Part shown: in pieces, positions 17,673 to 26,711 of the stretch | How positions within the stretch are numbered: the first letter of the stretch is position 1 | Layout: each line of letters opens with the position of its first letter | DNA from: Martinezella hainanensis | GTDB lineage: Bacteria > Pseudomonadota > Alphaproteobacteria > Rhizobiales > Rhizobiaceae | Assembly: GCF_900094555.1 (NCBI RefSeq) | Contig: NZ_FMAC01000009.1 | Coordinates: 186,001 to 250,000 of the forward strand | Reading direction: 5' to 3' | DNA length: 64,000 nucleotides | Program-made: the position numbers and the translations under genes | Notes under the pieces: generated by a model | What the model saw: the letters and a program-made list of their open reading frames with translations, nothing else | Databases searched by the model: none | What the model was told of the DNA's origin: nothing

Positions 17673-18542
17673 ATGCTGCCACTCTTCGACATGATGATGC
17701 AGGCACAGAATGGCGCCGCCACGGAAGCCATGGCCAAGCAGTTCAATCTGGCGCAGGAGCAGGCGACGAAGGCGATGGCCGCGCTGATGCCGGCCTTTTC
17801 CTCCGGCTTCAAACGAAGCGCCACCGATCCCTACAATTTCGTCGGCGTCATGCAGGATATTTCGTCCGGCAACTACGCCAAATACTTCGAGGACATGACG
17901 AAGGCCTTCACGCCCGAGGGCATCGCCGACGGCAATGCAGTGCTCGGACGACTGTTTGGCTCGAAGGACGTTTCCCGCGCGATCGCGGCGCAGGCGGCGC
18001 AGATGACCGGCATCGGCCAGGAAATCTACAAGCGCATGCTGCCGGCCATGGCCGATGCGTTGATGGGCGGCCTCTTCAAGGAAACCAGCGGCCAGATTCC
18101 GCAGATGGCCAATCCCTTCCTCAACACCGATATGGGCGAGATGATGCAGGGTTGGCTGCAGAGCATCGGCTTTGCGCCAAAGCAGCAGCCGACGCCGCAG
18201 GCGAGCATCTTCGACAATCCCTTCACCCAGGCGATGGAGTTGATGTTTGGTGCCGATTCGGTCAAGCGCGAGAAGCCGGCGCCGACCAATCCTTTCTTCG
18301 ACAATCCCTTCACCAAAGCCTTTCAGGACATGATGAAGAACTTCCCGATGCCACCAGAGCCGCCGAAGGAAGAGCCGAAGGCCAAACCTGCCGCCGGCGT
18401 CGACATGGCCGCCTATACCGAAATGTTCAACGCCATGTTCGACAGCGGCCTCGAAGTGCAGAAGACCTATCAGAAGAACATGGAAGCGATCTTCGACAGC
18501 TATTTGAAGAGCGAGGACAAGCCAGTACCGAAAAAAGGGTGA
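17673..18542 (+). CDS. DUF937-like protein with repeated NPF motifs
   Basis: A 289-residue soluble protein. The N-terminal 1-150 is an Ala/Met-rich helical segment (MLPLFDMMMQAQNG...) compatible with DUF937 (YidB-type). Residues about 150-225 contain a repeated pattern around IFDNPFTQAMELMFG and FFDNPFTKAFQDMMKN, with two further NPF motifs. A Pro/Lys-rich linker follows, then a C-terminal phasin-like helix (YTEMFNAMFDSGLEVQKTYQ). There is a good AAAGGGA ribosome-binding site. No signal peptide is seen. The function is unknown; a granule or surface association is only a guess. Confidence 0.8.
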   Translation: MLPLFDMMMQAQNGAATEAMAKQFNLAQEQATKAMAALMPAFSSGFKRSATDPYNFVGVMQDISSGNYAKYFEDMTKAFTPEGIADGNAVLGRLFGSKDVSRAIAAQAAQMTGIGQEIYKRMLPAMADALMGGLFKETSGQIPQMANPFLNTDMGEMMQGWLQSIGFAPKQQPTPQASIFDNPFTQAMELMFGADSVKREKPAPTNPFFDNPFTKAFQDMMKNFPMPPEPPKEEPKAKPAAGVDMAAYTEMFNAMFDSGLEVQKTYQKNMEAIFDSYLKSEDKPVPKKG

Positions 18543-18671
18543 CGGTCGGCCAGTCGCTTTCAATCCCTGCATCCATTGTTCGTAATTCCGCACAGCCCGT
18601 GCACATTGCACCCAGTTATCATGCACTGAGACTGAGCCTATTTCCGCTTTCATCTTGAAAAGGAGATAGCC

Positions 18672-19550
18672 ATGTCCAGCATCGATCAATCCGGCAGCTT
18701 TACCCTCGGAGACCTTCAGGTCAAACGGCTTGGCTACGGCGCCATGCAGCTCGCAGGCCCCGGCGTATTCGGCCCGCCAAAGGACCATGACACCGCGCTC
18801 GCAGTTCTGCGCGAAGCTATCGCCTTGGGCGTCGACCATATCGACACCAGCGATTTCTACGGCCCGCATGTGACCAACCAGCTGATCCGGGAGGCGCTTC
18901 ACCCCTATCGCGATGATCTCGTCATCGTTACCAAGATCGGCGCGCTGCGCGGCACGGATGCTTCCTGGCTGCCGGCCTTCTCGCGCGAAGAACTGACACA
19001 GGCGGTGCACGATAACCTGCGCAATCTAGGGCTGGATGTGCTCGATGTTGTCAACCTGCGCATCATGCTGGACGTGCACGGTCCTGCCGAAGGGTCTATC
19101 GAAGCACCCTTGACCATCCTGGCCGACCTGCAGCGGCAAGGCCTGGTGCGCCACATCGGGCTCAGCAATGTTACCGCCAACCAGATCGCCGAGGGCCGCC
19201 GGATCACGGAGATTGTCTGCGTGCAGAACCAATATAATCTTGCCCATCGCGCAGACGACAGCCTGATCGACGCACTTGTCCGCGACGACATCGCCTATGT
19301 GCCCTTCTTCCCGCTCGGTGGCTTCACGCCGCTGCAATCCTCGGCTCTCTCCGATGTTGCCGCCCGCCTGCAAGCCACGCCGATGCAGGTGGCGCTCGCC
19401 TGGCTGCTGCAGCGTGCGCCGAACATCCTGCTTATTCCAGGCACATCGTCACTCGCCCACCTCAAGCAGAATATCGCGGCCGCCGAGCTGAAGCTGCCGG
19501 AAGATGCGATCGCGGAACTCGATCGCATCGCCGGGACCGGTCACGCCTGA
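18672..19550 (+). CDS. Aldo/keto reductase family oxidoreductase
   Basis: A 292-residue (beta/alpha)8 barrel oxidoreductase, probably NADPH-dependent. It contains the AKR catalytic elements DTSDFYGP (Asp and Tyr) and VTKIG (Lys), and the cofactor-binding IPGTSSLAHLKQN near the C-terminus. The region where the catalytic His usually sits reads VNLRIML, as in the YdbC-like subgroup. An AGGAGA ribosome-binding site precedes the ATG. The substrate is unknown. Confidence 0.9.
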   Translation: MSSIDQSGSFTLGDLQVKRLGYGAMQLAGPGVFGPPKDHDTALAVLREAIALGVDHIDTSDFYGPHVTNQLIREALHPYRDDLVIVTKIGALRGTDASWLPAFSREELTQAVHDNLRNLGLDVLDVVNLRIMLDVHGPAEGSIEAPLTILADLQRQGLVRHIGLSNVTANQIAEGRRITEIVCVQNQYNLAHRADDSLIDALVRDDIAYVPFFPLGGFTPLQSSALSDVAARLQATPMQVALAWLLQRAPNILLIPGTSSLAHLKQNIAAAELKLPEDAIAELDRIAGTGHA

Positions 19551-19559
19551 CGCGGCTGG

Positions 19560-21158
19560 TCACCGATCCGAAACGGCTCGGGCGGGCAGCTCGAGCCGTC
19601 TCTCTATTCCAATATTATCCAGAAATACCTCGTCGTGGCTGACGACCAGAAGTGCGCCGTCATAGGCGCGCAGCCCGGCCTCAACCGCCGTGATGGAATC
19701 GATATCCAGATGGTTGGTGGGTTCGTCGAGGATCAGCAGCGAGGGCGGCACCGAACCGCCGAGCACGCAGGCAAGCCCGGCACGCAGCAACTGCCCGCCA
19801 CTGAGGCTGGAGACGATCTGCAAGGCCGCATCGGCCCGGAACATGAAACGCGCCAGCGCAGCCCGGCAGGCATTCTCGTCCGCATCCGGATTGATCCGGC
19901 GAAAATTATCGCGGATCGAAAGCGAAGGATCTAGGAGGCTCACTCGTTGATCCAGCAGGGCGGAATGGACGACCCGCACCGTCCCGCTCCAGGGCTGCAA
20001 AGCGCCTGATATCAGCGCCAGCAGCGTCGTCTTGCCCGAACCGTTCGGCCCGGTGACGGCGACGCGTGTCGGACCCGTGATGATGAAATCGAAATCGCGC
20101 AGGATCGGCCGTTCGGGCTCGTAACCGGCGCTGATGCCCTCCATCTTGAGCACGATCCTGTTTGCCGGCAATCCCGATGTCGGCAGCTTGACGGTCAGGG
20201 GCTGCAGGATCTCGATCTTTTCGCGGGCGACAGCAGCATCCTGCAGGGCCTGGCCACGACGCCGTTCGGCAAGTCGCGTATTCTCCGCGCTCGTCATCTC
20301 GGCCCGCTCCTTCAGGCCGCCGAGCATGATGCGCGGGATGCCGCCCTTGGCCGCCATCTTCCGGCCTGCCTTGTCCCGCCTCGCCTGCCGCTCGACGGCC
20401 GCCTGTGCGCTTCTTTCTACCTCGGCGACACGCTTCTCCGCCTCGGCGAAGTCATGCTCGGCGGCGGAGAGCTCCAGCGCCTTGCGTTCACGATACTGGC
20501 TCCAGTTGCCGCCGTAGCGCGATGCGCCAAGCGATGTCAGCTCGACGATCGCATCCATAGTATCGAGCAATTGGCGGTCGTGGCTGATCACAATGGCACC
20601 TGCCCTCCAGCCTGCGAGCAGATCGATCACCGCAGTGCGGCCTTCACGATCGAGATTGTTGGTGGGTTCGTCGAGGATCAGGAAATCGGGATCGTCGACG
20701 ATGAGGGCGGCAAGACCACAGCGGGTGCGCTGTCCGCCTGATAGCGTCACGAGAGGCGTTTCCGGCATGACGTCGAGCCCGACGCGATCAAGGGCTGCGG
20801 CGATGCGCACCTCGAGCGTCCAGTCTGCCGAGGCGAGTTCGTCATTGGTCGCCTCGCCGGCTTCCGCCCGTTTCAGCACGGCAAGGGCTTGGCTCGCGCC
20901 GAAGAGATCGGCAACGGTTTCGTCCGCTTCGACCTGCACGCTCTGGCGCAGGATCCCCAATCGCCCATTGAAGGAGATGCTGCCGGATTGCGGCTGCAGC
21001 TCGCCGGAGACGAGCCTGATGAGCGTCGTCTTGCCGACGCCGTTGCGGCCGACAAGGCCGGTGCGCTCGGCGCCGAAACTCAGATCGAGATGGGAAAGAA
21101 GCGGCCGGCCGTCAGGCGTGGACCACGAAAGATTGGATAGAACGATGGATATGGGCAT
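19560..21158 (-). CDS. ABC-F family ATP-binding protein
   Basis: A 532-residue soluble protein with two ABC ATPase cassettes: Walker A GRNGVGKTT and GPNGSGKTT, signature LSGGQRTR and LSGGQLLR, and Walker B LDEPTNNLD and LDEPTNHLD. The charged helical linker between them (about residues 230-320) is the ABC-F P-site tRNA interaction motif region. There are no membrane segments, so it is not a transporter. ABC-F proteins act on ribosomes, either as translation factors or antibiotic-protection factors. The ATG at 21158 has a GGGGAAA Shine-Dalgarno. Confidence 0.92.
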   Translation of the reverse strand: MPISIVLSNLSWSTPDGRPLLSHLDLSFGAERTGLVGRNGVGKTTLIRLVSGELQPQSGSISFNGRLGILRQSVQVEADETVADLFGASQALAVLKRAEAGEATNDELASADWTLEVRIAAALDRVGLDVMPETPLVTLSGGQRTRCGLAALIVDDPDFLILDEPTNNLDREGRTAVIDLLAGWRAGAIVISHDRQLLDTMDAIVELTSLGASRYGGNWSQYRERKALELSAAEHDFAEAEKRVAEVERSAQAAVERQARRDKAGRKMAAKGGIPRIMLGGLKERAEMTSAENTRLAERRRGQALQDAAVAREKIEILQPLTVKLPTSGLPANRIVLKMEGISAGYEPERPILRDFDFIITGPTRVAVTGPNGSGKTTLLALISGALQPWSGTVRVVHSALLDQRVSLLDPSLSIRDNFRRINPDADENACRAALARFMFRADAALQIVSSLSGGQLLRAGLACVLGGSVPPSLLILDEPTNHLDIDSITAVEAGLRAYDGALLVVSHDEVFLDNIGIERRLELPARAVSDR

Positions 21159-21307
21159 GAGCAAAAATTTCCCCGATGGCAAGGCTGAACGGCATTGCGG
21201 TCGAGGTGGAATCCATTGCTGCACACATCCTGTTGGTATCAACGATGCCCATAAACTAGACGGGCAGCGGCTTGAGTTCAAGTCCTGCGAGTAGAGATGC
21301 AGGCATT

Positions 21308-21889
21308 TCACGCGCCGGCATCAATGGCATCAAGGAAGCTGAGCACCCGCTTCCAGGTGAGATCGGCAGCCTTCGCATCATAATCGGACAGGCTGGCATC
21401 GGTATAGAGATGGCCGCCACCGCCCGGATACCGGAAGATCTCTGCAGCAACGCCGGATTTGGCGACGGCCTGCCGCCAGCTGGCAACATCTTCCTCTGGT
21501 TCGAACGGATCGGGATCGGCCAGATGAAGCTGCAAGGGCAGACCCTTGCGCGCATTGTCGGCGATCGAGGCAATGCCATGCAGGAACAGGATGCCGGCGG
21601 CTTTCTCCCTCTTCGGCCAAAGGCTCGCAGCGACGGCAGCGCCCATAGAGAAACCGGCAAGCACGGTCGAGGCAGGCAGGCCGGCCAGCGCCCATTCCGC
21701 ACGCTCGCAGATCGTCTGCCAGCCGATCTCGTCCTTGAATTCGAAACCCTCTTCGATCGACCGAGCGATCAGCCCGTCATAGAGATCCGGCGCGAAAGCC
21801 TTGTGTCCCGCCGCCTGCGCGCGCTCGACCGCCTCATGCTCAAGCGAGCGCAGACCATAGACGGAGTGGAAGAAGATTACCGTTGCCAT
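21308..21889 (-). CDS. Dienelactone hydrolase family protein with Ser nucleophile
   Basis: A 193-residue alpha/beta hydrolase. The nucleophile elbow reads GFSMGA, so it has serine where classical dienelactone hydrolases have cysteine. The acid (HLADPDPF) and histidine (GGGGHLYTD) follow in the expected order. The start MATVIFFHSVYGL at 21889 gives the usual short first beta strand. Its substrate is unknown. It is 149 bp upstream of the ABC-F gene on the same strand. Confidence 0.85.
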   Translation of the reverse strand: MATVIFFHSVYGLRSLEHEAVERAQAAGHKAFAPDLYDGLIARSIEEGFEFKDEIGWQTICERAEWALAGLPASTVLAGFSMGAAVAASLWPKREKAAGILFLHGIASIADNARKGLPLQLHLADPDPFEPEEDVASWRQAVAKSGVAAEIFRYPGGGGHLYTDASLSDYDAKAADLTWKRVLSFLDAIDAGA

Positions 21890-22080
21890 CGCCAAATCCC
21901 CGTTGCCGCATCTGACGATAAGATAAGGCCGTTGCCGCCGGAGGCAACTTGCCCGCGCATGATCTATGGAGGAAACACGATCTCCAGAAAGAAAAAACCC
22001 GGTGTTGGCCCTTGGGCCGAACACCGGGAAAGAGGCAGGGCTTATTGGCTATCACCCTGCGGGGAAACTATTGTCCGTCA

Positions 22081-22380
22081 TCAGCCTCTAATGCTGCTGC
22101 AGGCGGAGAGGCGCGTGCGGCGACGCGCGGAATTGGTCAGATGGCTGGACGGATCCTCGAAGAAGGTCGAGGTGGTCAGCGCGCAGCTCACATCCTGCCG
22201 GGTGAGGCCGATGTCGCGCAGCTGGCTGTCGTCAAGCTCCTTGAGATAGTGGATCTCCTGGCGATTTCGGAGTGCGCGCCAGACGGAAGCGAGATTGGCG
22301 AGGGCAAGCGTCATGCGTGCCGTCAGCGACAGCGATGGCGTTGCCAGGCCGAGGTCAAGGGTCCGATCTGTCGTGCGCAT
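22081..22380 (-). CDS. DUF1127 small protein
   Basis: A 99-residue protein with the DUF1127 core ALRNRQEIHYLKELDDSQLRDIGLTRQDV at about residues 37-65, given here only as the family-defining block WRALRNRQEI...LRDIGLTR. DUF1127 proteins are small, basic, probably RNA-associated regulators; in Agrobacterium and Brucella they influence phosphate, motility and envelope gene expression. It has an AAGGAA ribosome-binding site. It is divergent from a LysR gene, an arrangement like the VtlR-DUF1127 regulatory connection in Brucella. The C-terminal 30 residues are extra compared with the minimal family. Confidence 0.85.
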   Translation of the reverse strand: MRTTDRTLDLGLATPSLSLTARMTLALANLASVWRALRNRQEIHYLKELDDSQLRDIGLTRQDVSCALTTSTFFEDPSSHLTNSARRRTRLSACSSIRG

Positions 22381-22416
22381 TTCCGTATTCCTTTCCTTGG
22401 GCACACGCGAGCCGAG

Positions 22417-22443
22417 CCCCTTTCCGATGATCCGGAAAAGGGG
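22417..22443. promoter_or_regulatory. Inverted repeat in the DUF1127/LysR gap
   Basis: CCCCTTTCCG and CGGAAAAGGGG form an inverted repeat in the 200-bp divergent gap. It lies in the 5' region of the DUF1127 transcript and could be an operator or a leader stem-loop. Confidence 0.35.
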
Positions 22444-22580
22444 CGTAGGCCGGGAGGAGTTCGACAGGTGTCTCTGTTCGATTGGTATGCTGAATTGCAT
22501 TCAGAAGATGCCAAAGCCCTATTGATCAGTCCAACGAATGTTTCTAATGATAACTATCAAACTCCTTTATAGGTGAGCCC

Positions 22581-23534
22581 ATGTCCGCGCCGCTTGATAT
22601 CGATCAGTTGCAGACCTTCATCGCAATCGTGGATTCCGGCAGCTTCACCAAGGCCGCCGACCGCGTGTTCAAGACGCAATCGGCCGTTTCCATGCAGATG
22701 CGTCGGCTGGAAGAGCGCGTGGGCAAGCAGCTCTTCATCAAGGATGGCCGTGGCAACCGCCTGACGGCGGAAGGCGACAAGCTGCTGAACTATGCCCGCC
22801 GCATCATCCGCCTGAACAACGAGGCCATCGCCGCCTTCGACGACAATCGGCTCGAAGGCACGCTGCGCATCGGCACGCCGGACGATTATGCCGACCGTTA
22901 CATGCCCGAGATCATTGGCCGCTTCGCCAAGACGCATCCGAATGTCGAGCTCTATATCGTCTGCGAGCCCTCGGTCGATCTTGCCGAGCGCATGCATCGC
23001 GGCGAGCTCGATATCGCGCTTGTTACCCACAATCCGCGCGAACGCATGTCTGACGTGGTGCGCACGGAGCCGCTCTGCTGGGTCGGCTCGGCCAACCATC
23101 CGCTGCGCGACGATGCGCCCATTCCGCTCGCCGTCGGCCGGCGCGATTGTCAGTGGCGGCAGCTCGCCTGCTCGGCGCTCGATGCCGGCGGCCGCGACTA
23201 TCAGATCCTGTTCACCAGCTGGTCCTGCACCGTCGTTGCCGCTGCCGTGCTTGCCGGCATGGCGGTTTCGGTCATGCCGGAATCGGCGCTGCGCACCGGC
23301 ATGAAGGTGCTGACCCAGGCGGACGGCTTTCCGCCGCTGCCGCCGGTGCAGATCGGCATCATGAAGCGGGCCGGACTTTCCGTGTCGCTGATGAATGCCA
23401 TCACCGCCCACATCTCGGCCTGCTTGGACAACATCACGCCAGCTGCCGTGGATGACGATCTCGATGGCGAGGTGAAAACCTATACGCGCTTCTATCCGCG
23501 GCTGCGTGCCGGGCATATTCTGCCGGGCTGGTGA
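22581..23534 (+). CDS. LysR-family regulator resembling VtlR/LsrB
   Basis: A 317-residue LysR regulator. The N-terminus (PLDIDQLQTFIAIVDSGSFT with an SQ-rich recognition helix KTQSAVSMQMRRLE) resembles the rhizobial LsrB/Brucella VtlR branch. The effector domain begins near residue 92 (LRIGTPDDYADRYMP). A ribosome-binding site AGGTGAG precedes the ATG. It is divergent from a DUF1127 gene; VtlR controls DUF1127 genes in Brucella, so regulation of the neighbour is plausible. It lacks the trxB neighbour of S. meliloti lsrB, so it may be a paralogue. Confidence 0.88.
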   Translation: MSAPLDIDQLQTFIAIVDSGSFTKAADRVFKTQSAVSMQMRRLEERVGKQLFIKDGRGNRLTAEGDKLLNYARRIIRLNNEAIAAFDDNRLEGTLRIGTPDDYADRYMPEIIGRFAKTHPNVELYIVCEPSVDLAERMHRGELDIALVTHNPRERMSDVVRTEPLCWVGSANHPLRDDAPIPLAVGRRDCQWRQLACSALDAGGRDYQILFTSWSCTVVAAAVLAGMAVSVMPESALRTGMKVLTQADGFPPLPPVQIGIMKRAGLSVSLMNAITAHISACLDNITPAAVDDDLDGEVKTYTRFYPRLRAGHILPGW

Positions 23535-23570
23535 GCTCGAAGCGCACCAGCCGGTTACCTTCGGCGATCG

Positions 23571-24203
23571 TTACGGCGCCGGCTCCACCAGCAGGGTAGC
23601 GCGGATCACCTGTTTCCATTCGTGCAGCATGCGCTTTGCCATCTCATCGTCGCTCATGATGGCAAAGCGGACGGAAGCGCCAATCAAATGGCTGAACAGC
23701 TGGGTGCGCGCCTCAAGGTCGATGCGGCTTTCTGCCGGCAGGAAAGGCCGAATGCTCTCCAGGAAGATTTCGGCGACACGGTTGCTATGCTGCATGTTGA
23801 GCTGGAGGATGTCCCTGTCTATATCCGTGCCGAGCCAGACGCCGAGATAGGCGGGATCACTCCGATACTCGCGATAATACCAATCGATCATGGTGCAGAC
23901 CAGCTCGATGGCATGATCGAGCGATGTAACAGTGGCAAAGGCCTCGCTGACCTTTTGCTGGATGCGGCTGGAGTGCCGGTCGAGCAAGGCCCTGACGATC
24001 GCCGCCTTGTCCGGGAAATACTGATAGACGGAACCGATCGGGACAGTCGCAACCGCAGCCAGTTCGGTCATCTTCATGGCGCTGACGCCCTTCTCGGCAA
24101 TCAGCGCGGCCGCAACCGACAGGATGGCGTCGACGCGCTGGATACTTCGTTCCTGCTGGGGTCTTTTGCGGAACGTGACGCGGTCAGGCTTATTCGGCTT
24201 CAT
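23571..24203 (-). CDS. TetR/AcrR-family regulator
   Basis: A 210-residue TetR-type repressor. The HTH is at about residues 25-70 (AALIAEKGVSAMKMTELA, then VPIGSVYQYFPDKAA), followed by a ligand-binding helical domain with a TetR_C-like segment. The short palindrome GCGCTCAAGCGC at 24234-24245 and the dyad ACGCG-N7-CGCGT at 24265-24281, both just upstream of the start, are candidate operators. The Tat-exported hydrolase gene upstream on the same strand (210 bp away) may be its target. Confidence 0.88.
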   Translation of the reverse strand: MKPNKPDRVTFRKRPQQERSIQRVDAILSVAAALIAEKGVSAMKMTELAAVATVPIGSVYQYFPDKAAIVRALLDRHSSRIQQKVSEAFATVTSLDHAIELVCTMIDWYYREYRSDPAYLGVWLGTDIDRDILQLNMQHSNRVAEIFLESIRPFLPAESRIDLEARTQLFSHLIGASVRFAIMSDDEMAKRMLHEWKQVIRATLLVEPAP

Positions 24204-24412
24204 TCTTTACCCGTTTCATTATCATACTGAACGGCGCTCAAGCGCGCAGACGCTATGACACCAGACGCGTTCAATGCGCGTAAACGGGAAAAGCTCAATT
24301 TTAATCATCACTTAGGAGCTGCGGTCCAGCTCCTGGAAACGGGGCCAAAACATGGTTTCGGCCTCGTAACCAACCTTTGGCCGACGCGCCGGCGTCAGCA
24401 ATTTGTGCCGTT

Positions 24413-25294
24413 CTAAGACACGTATTTTTTCAGAAATTCGACCGTTCTGCCCCAGGCGAGATCAGCAGCCTTCTTGTCGTATCGGGCAGCCGAAGTGTCA
24501 TTGTTGAAAGCATGGTTGACGCCGTCATAGACGAAAATTTCGAAGGTCTTGCCGCCGGCCTGCAGCTCCTTGCGATAGGCATCGATGCCGGCATTGATAC
24601 GATCGTCCAGGCCGGCATAATGCAGCAGCAAGGCAGCCTTGATCTTCGGCACGTCGCCTGCCGGCGGCTGCGCACCATAATAGGCGACGCCCGCCTTCAG
24701 CTCCGGCGAGATCGTCGCGAAACGATTGACGAGGCCGCCGCCCCAGCAAAAGCCCACGGCGCCAACATGGCCGTTAGTACCATCCGTCTTCGCGAGATAG
24801 CTCAGGCTCGCCTCGGCATTTTCTGCCGTTAGCGCCGGATCGAGATTGGTGAACATATCGCGCGCCTTGTCCTCGTCGCTAGGCGTGCCGCCGAGCGGAG
24901 AGAGGAAGTCCGGCGCCAGCGCCACGAAGCCCCCCAGCGCCATGCGGCGGGCGACATCGCGGATATGCGGATTGAGGCCGCGATTCTCGTGGATGACGAT
25001 GACGCCGCCGAGCTTGCCGGCAGCATCTTTCGGGCGGGCGAGATACCCCTTCATCTCGCCCTTGCTGCCAGCGAACGCCACATCCTTTGCGTCGAGCCTG
25101 CTGTCATCGGCGGCAATGACCTCGGCGCTTGCCTTGTTGGCGGCGAGCAGCGGCGCGATGGCGGCGGCGGCGCCTGCCGAGCCGGCGAGCTTCGTCAGCT
25201 TTTCCATGAAACTCCGACGATCGAGTGTCAGATGCGTGTATTCGTCATAGGCGTTGATCATCGCCTGCGTCACAACGGGTTTTTCCGTGCTCAT
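24413..25294 (-). CDS. Dienelactone hydrolase family protein with Tat signal
   Basis: A 293-residue hydrolase. A twin-arginine motif (DRRSFMEKL, about residues 27-35) precedes an Ala-rich hydrophobic segment, so export by Tat is likely. The mature part is a dienelactone hydrolase fold: VIHENRGLNPHIRD, nucleophile elbow GFCWGG (Cys), and the acid/His pair near HYAGLDDRIN and GVNHAFNND. The ATG at 25294 has an AGGGAGA Shine-Dalgarno. Its substrate is unknown, possibly a lactone or ester in the periplasm. Confidence 0.9.
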   Translation of the reverse strand: MSTEKPVVTQAMINAYDEYTHLTLDRRSFMEKLTKLAGSAGAAAAIAPLLAANKASAEVIAADDSRLDAKDVAFAGSKGEMKGYLARPKDAAGKLGGVIVIHENRGLNPHIRDVARRMALGGFVALAPDFLSPLGGTPSDEDKARDMFTNLDPALTAENAEASLSYLAKTDGTNGHVGAVGFCWGGGLVNRFATISPELKAGVAYYGAQPPAGDVPKIKAALLLHYAGLDDRINAGIDAYRKELQAGGKTFEIFVYDGVNHAFNNDTSAARYDKKAADLAWGRTVEFLKKYVS

Positions 25295-25440
25295 GGTCCT
25301 GTTCTCCCTGTTTCCCCGGCAGCAGGCAACAAACGACCAGCCACCCGCTGACAAGATAGGTCAGCCGATATCGGCGTAACGGTAAAGGAAAAACACAAAC
25401 GCGTTACCGCAAGTTGCTACTTGCGGTAACGCAGGCAGCG

Positions 25441-25863
25441 TCAGGAAAAGGCGAGCCAGATGCCGAGCCAACCCCACATGCAGACGAGAGCCGCAAAACC
25501 AAGAGCAAAGAGCGGACTGCGATAGCGCAGATTATTGCTGGTGACGTGCACGTAGGCATGGGCATAGCGCGTGACAACAAAAATCCAGGCGAGGATGACG
25601 GCTGGCAGATTATCCGCCTGGGTGGTGTAGAGCACGATGCAGCAGACGTGGAAGAGCAAGGGGATTTCGAACTGATTGGCGATGCTGTTTCGCACCACCA
25701 GGCTTTCGGCCGGTTCGTTGGCTGCATGGTTCTCGCGGAATTGCGCGGGCTGGATGCGGTCGGCCTTGACGAGAACACGGCGACGCCATCCGAGGAGTGC
25801 GTAGAGAATGAAGACCAGTACCGCATGCGCCACCATGGGCCAGAACATTTCGTAGCCTGTCAC
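25441..25863 (-). CDS. MAPEG family membrane protein
   Basis: A 140-residue integral membrane protein with four hydrophobic segments. The central RNSIANQFEIPLLFHVC block and ARYAHAYVH-like region (here TRYAHAYVHVTSNN) match the MAPEG superfamily (membrane-associated eicosanoid/glutathione metabolism). Bacterial members are often glutathione transferases/peroxidases of unknown substrate. The start is a GTG at 25863, supported by AAAGGAG 9 bp upstream; an ATG follows five codons later. Confidence 0.88.
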   Translation of the reverse strand: MTGYEMFWPMVAHAVLVFILYALLGWRRRVLVKADRIQPAQFRENHAANEPAESLVVRNSIANQFEIPLLFHVCCIVLYTTQADNLPAVILAWIFVVTRYAHAYVHVTSNNLRYRSPLFALGFAALVCMWGWLGIWLAFS

Positions 25864-25899
25864 GCCGCCAACTCCTTTGGAATTTCCGAAAGCCGAACC

Positions 25900-26009
25900 A
25901 CTGTATAGCTTTGTCCCTAAATCGGAATCGATTTAGGGACAAAGCTATACAGTAGATCTAAAATCCTACAGCGACCTTTGCGCGTCACGCATGACGCGCG
26001 GCGCTGTAG
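25900..26009 (-). repeat. Composite palindromic element, copy 1
   Basis: Two palindromic modules. One has perfect 25-bp arms (25900-25924 and 25929-25953, loop GAAT) ending ACTGTATAGC and GCTATACAGT. The other (25966-26009) has outer CTACAGCG/CGCTGTAG arms and inner GCGCGTCA/TGACGCGC arms. A TCT-AAAAT linker joins them. Read on the minus strand, the order and linker match the copies at 26.6 kb and 31.0 kb. It sits between the MAPEG gene and the membrane-protein gene. Confidence 0.8.
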
Positions 26010-26013
26010 TCGA

Positions 26014-26586
26014 TCAGGACGATCTGGTGCCGTCCGGCGAGAGGTAGCGAAAAATCGCGAAACGGGCCAGTAGAATAACTGTCACAACCAGCGTCAGGAA
26101 TTTCAGCCGCACGATGATGGGCAGCAGGCTCGCAAGCAGCGATACCGTGGCATCGGAAGGCATTGCCGGCGGATAGAGCATCAGCCCGGCGATGTTCTCG
26201 GCATAGTCGACAATCGTATAGAAGATCGGAAGGCAGAAAATAACTGCGGTGGCGCCAGGCGGGATCGGCCGGCCGAAGAAAAAGCCGCCGGGGCCAACCA
26301 GCCGCATCAGGCAGAACAGCAACCCACCCAACACCAGCGGGAAGATCAGTTCAGGCCCGAGATACATGGAATGCAGGATCGCAGCCGGATCGGGATGATC
26401 CTCGAGATAGCGCAGCATGGCGATGACGTCTTCGCTCTCATAGCCGCCGATGCGCACATCGAGCATCGACTGGCCGGCTGCGGTATCGCTGAATGCCCGG
26501 ACGAAGCCGGCCTGTATCCAGGCGAAAAGTGCCAGGGAAAGAGCTGCGAGGATCGCCGCCAGACCTTCTACAGCGCCGCGTGTCAT
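26014..26586 (-). CDS. Hypothetical integral membrane protein
   Basis: About 190 residues with four predicted membrane segments (near residues 10-30, 75-100, 110-135 and 150-180) and a periplasmic or cytoplasmic acidic loop (YESEDVIAMLRYLEDHP). I do not recognise the family. The start is uncertain: ATG 26586 and GTG 26595 both lie inside the palindromic repeat at 26568-26611, with no good Shine-Dalgarno. The first residues (MTRGAVEG) are therefore encoded by repeat DNA. It is flanked on both sides by copies of the same repeat family. Confidence 0.7.
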   Translation of the reverse strand: MTRGAVEGLAAILAALSLALFAWIQAGFVRAFSDTAAGQSMLDVRIGGYESEDVIAMLRYLEDHPDPAAILHSMYLGPELIFPLVLGGLLFCLMRLVGPGGFFFGRPIPPGATAVIFCLPIFYTIVDYAENIAGLMLYPPAMPSDATVSLLASLLPIIVRLKFLTLVVTVILLARFAIFRYLSPDGTRSS

Positions 26587-26672
26587 ATGTGACACGCAAA
26601 GGTCGCTGTAGCACTTTTGATCTGCTGCATAATTTTATCCTTAAATCGATGACGATTTAAGGAATTATGCAG
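26568..26672 (+). repeat. Composite palindromic element, copy 2
   Basis: Module 1 (26568-26611) has CTACAGCG/CGCTGTAG ends and an inner GTGTCA-TATG-TGACAC dyad. Module 2 (26625-26672) has CTGCATAATT...AATTATGCAG ends around CCTTAAATCG/CGATTTAAGG. They are joined by a CACTTTTGATCTG linker. Module 1 overlaps the start of the membrane-protein gene on the minus strand. Confidence 0.8.
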
Positions 26673-26711
26673 TAAGGATCTGGCGTTGCCCGAAGCGCGA
26701 TCAGTCATCAA

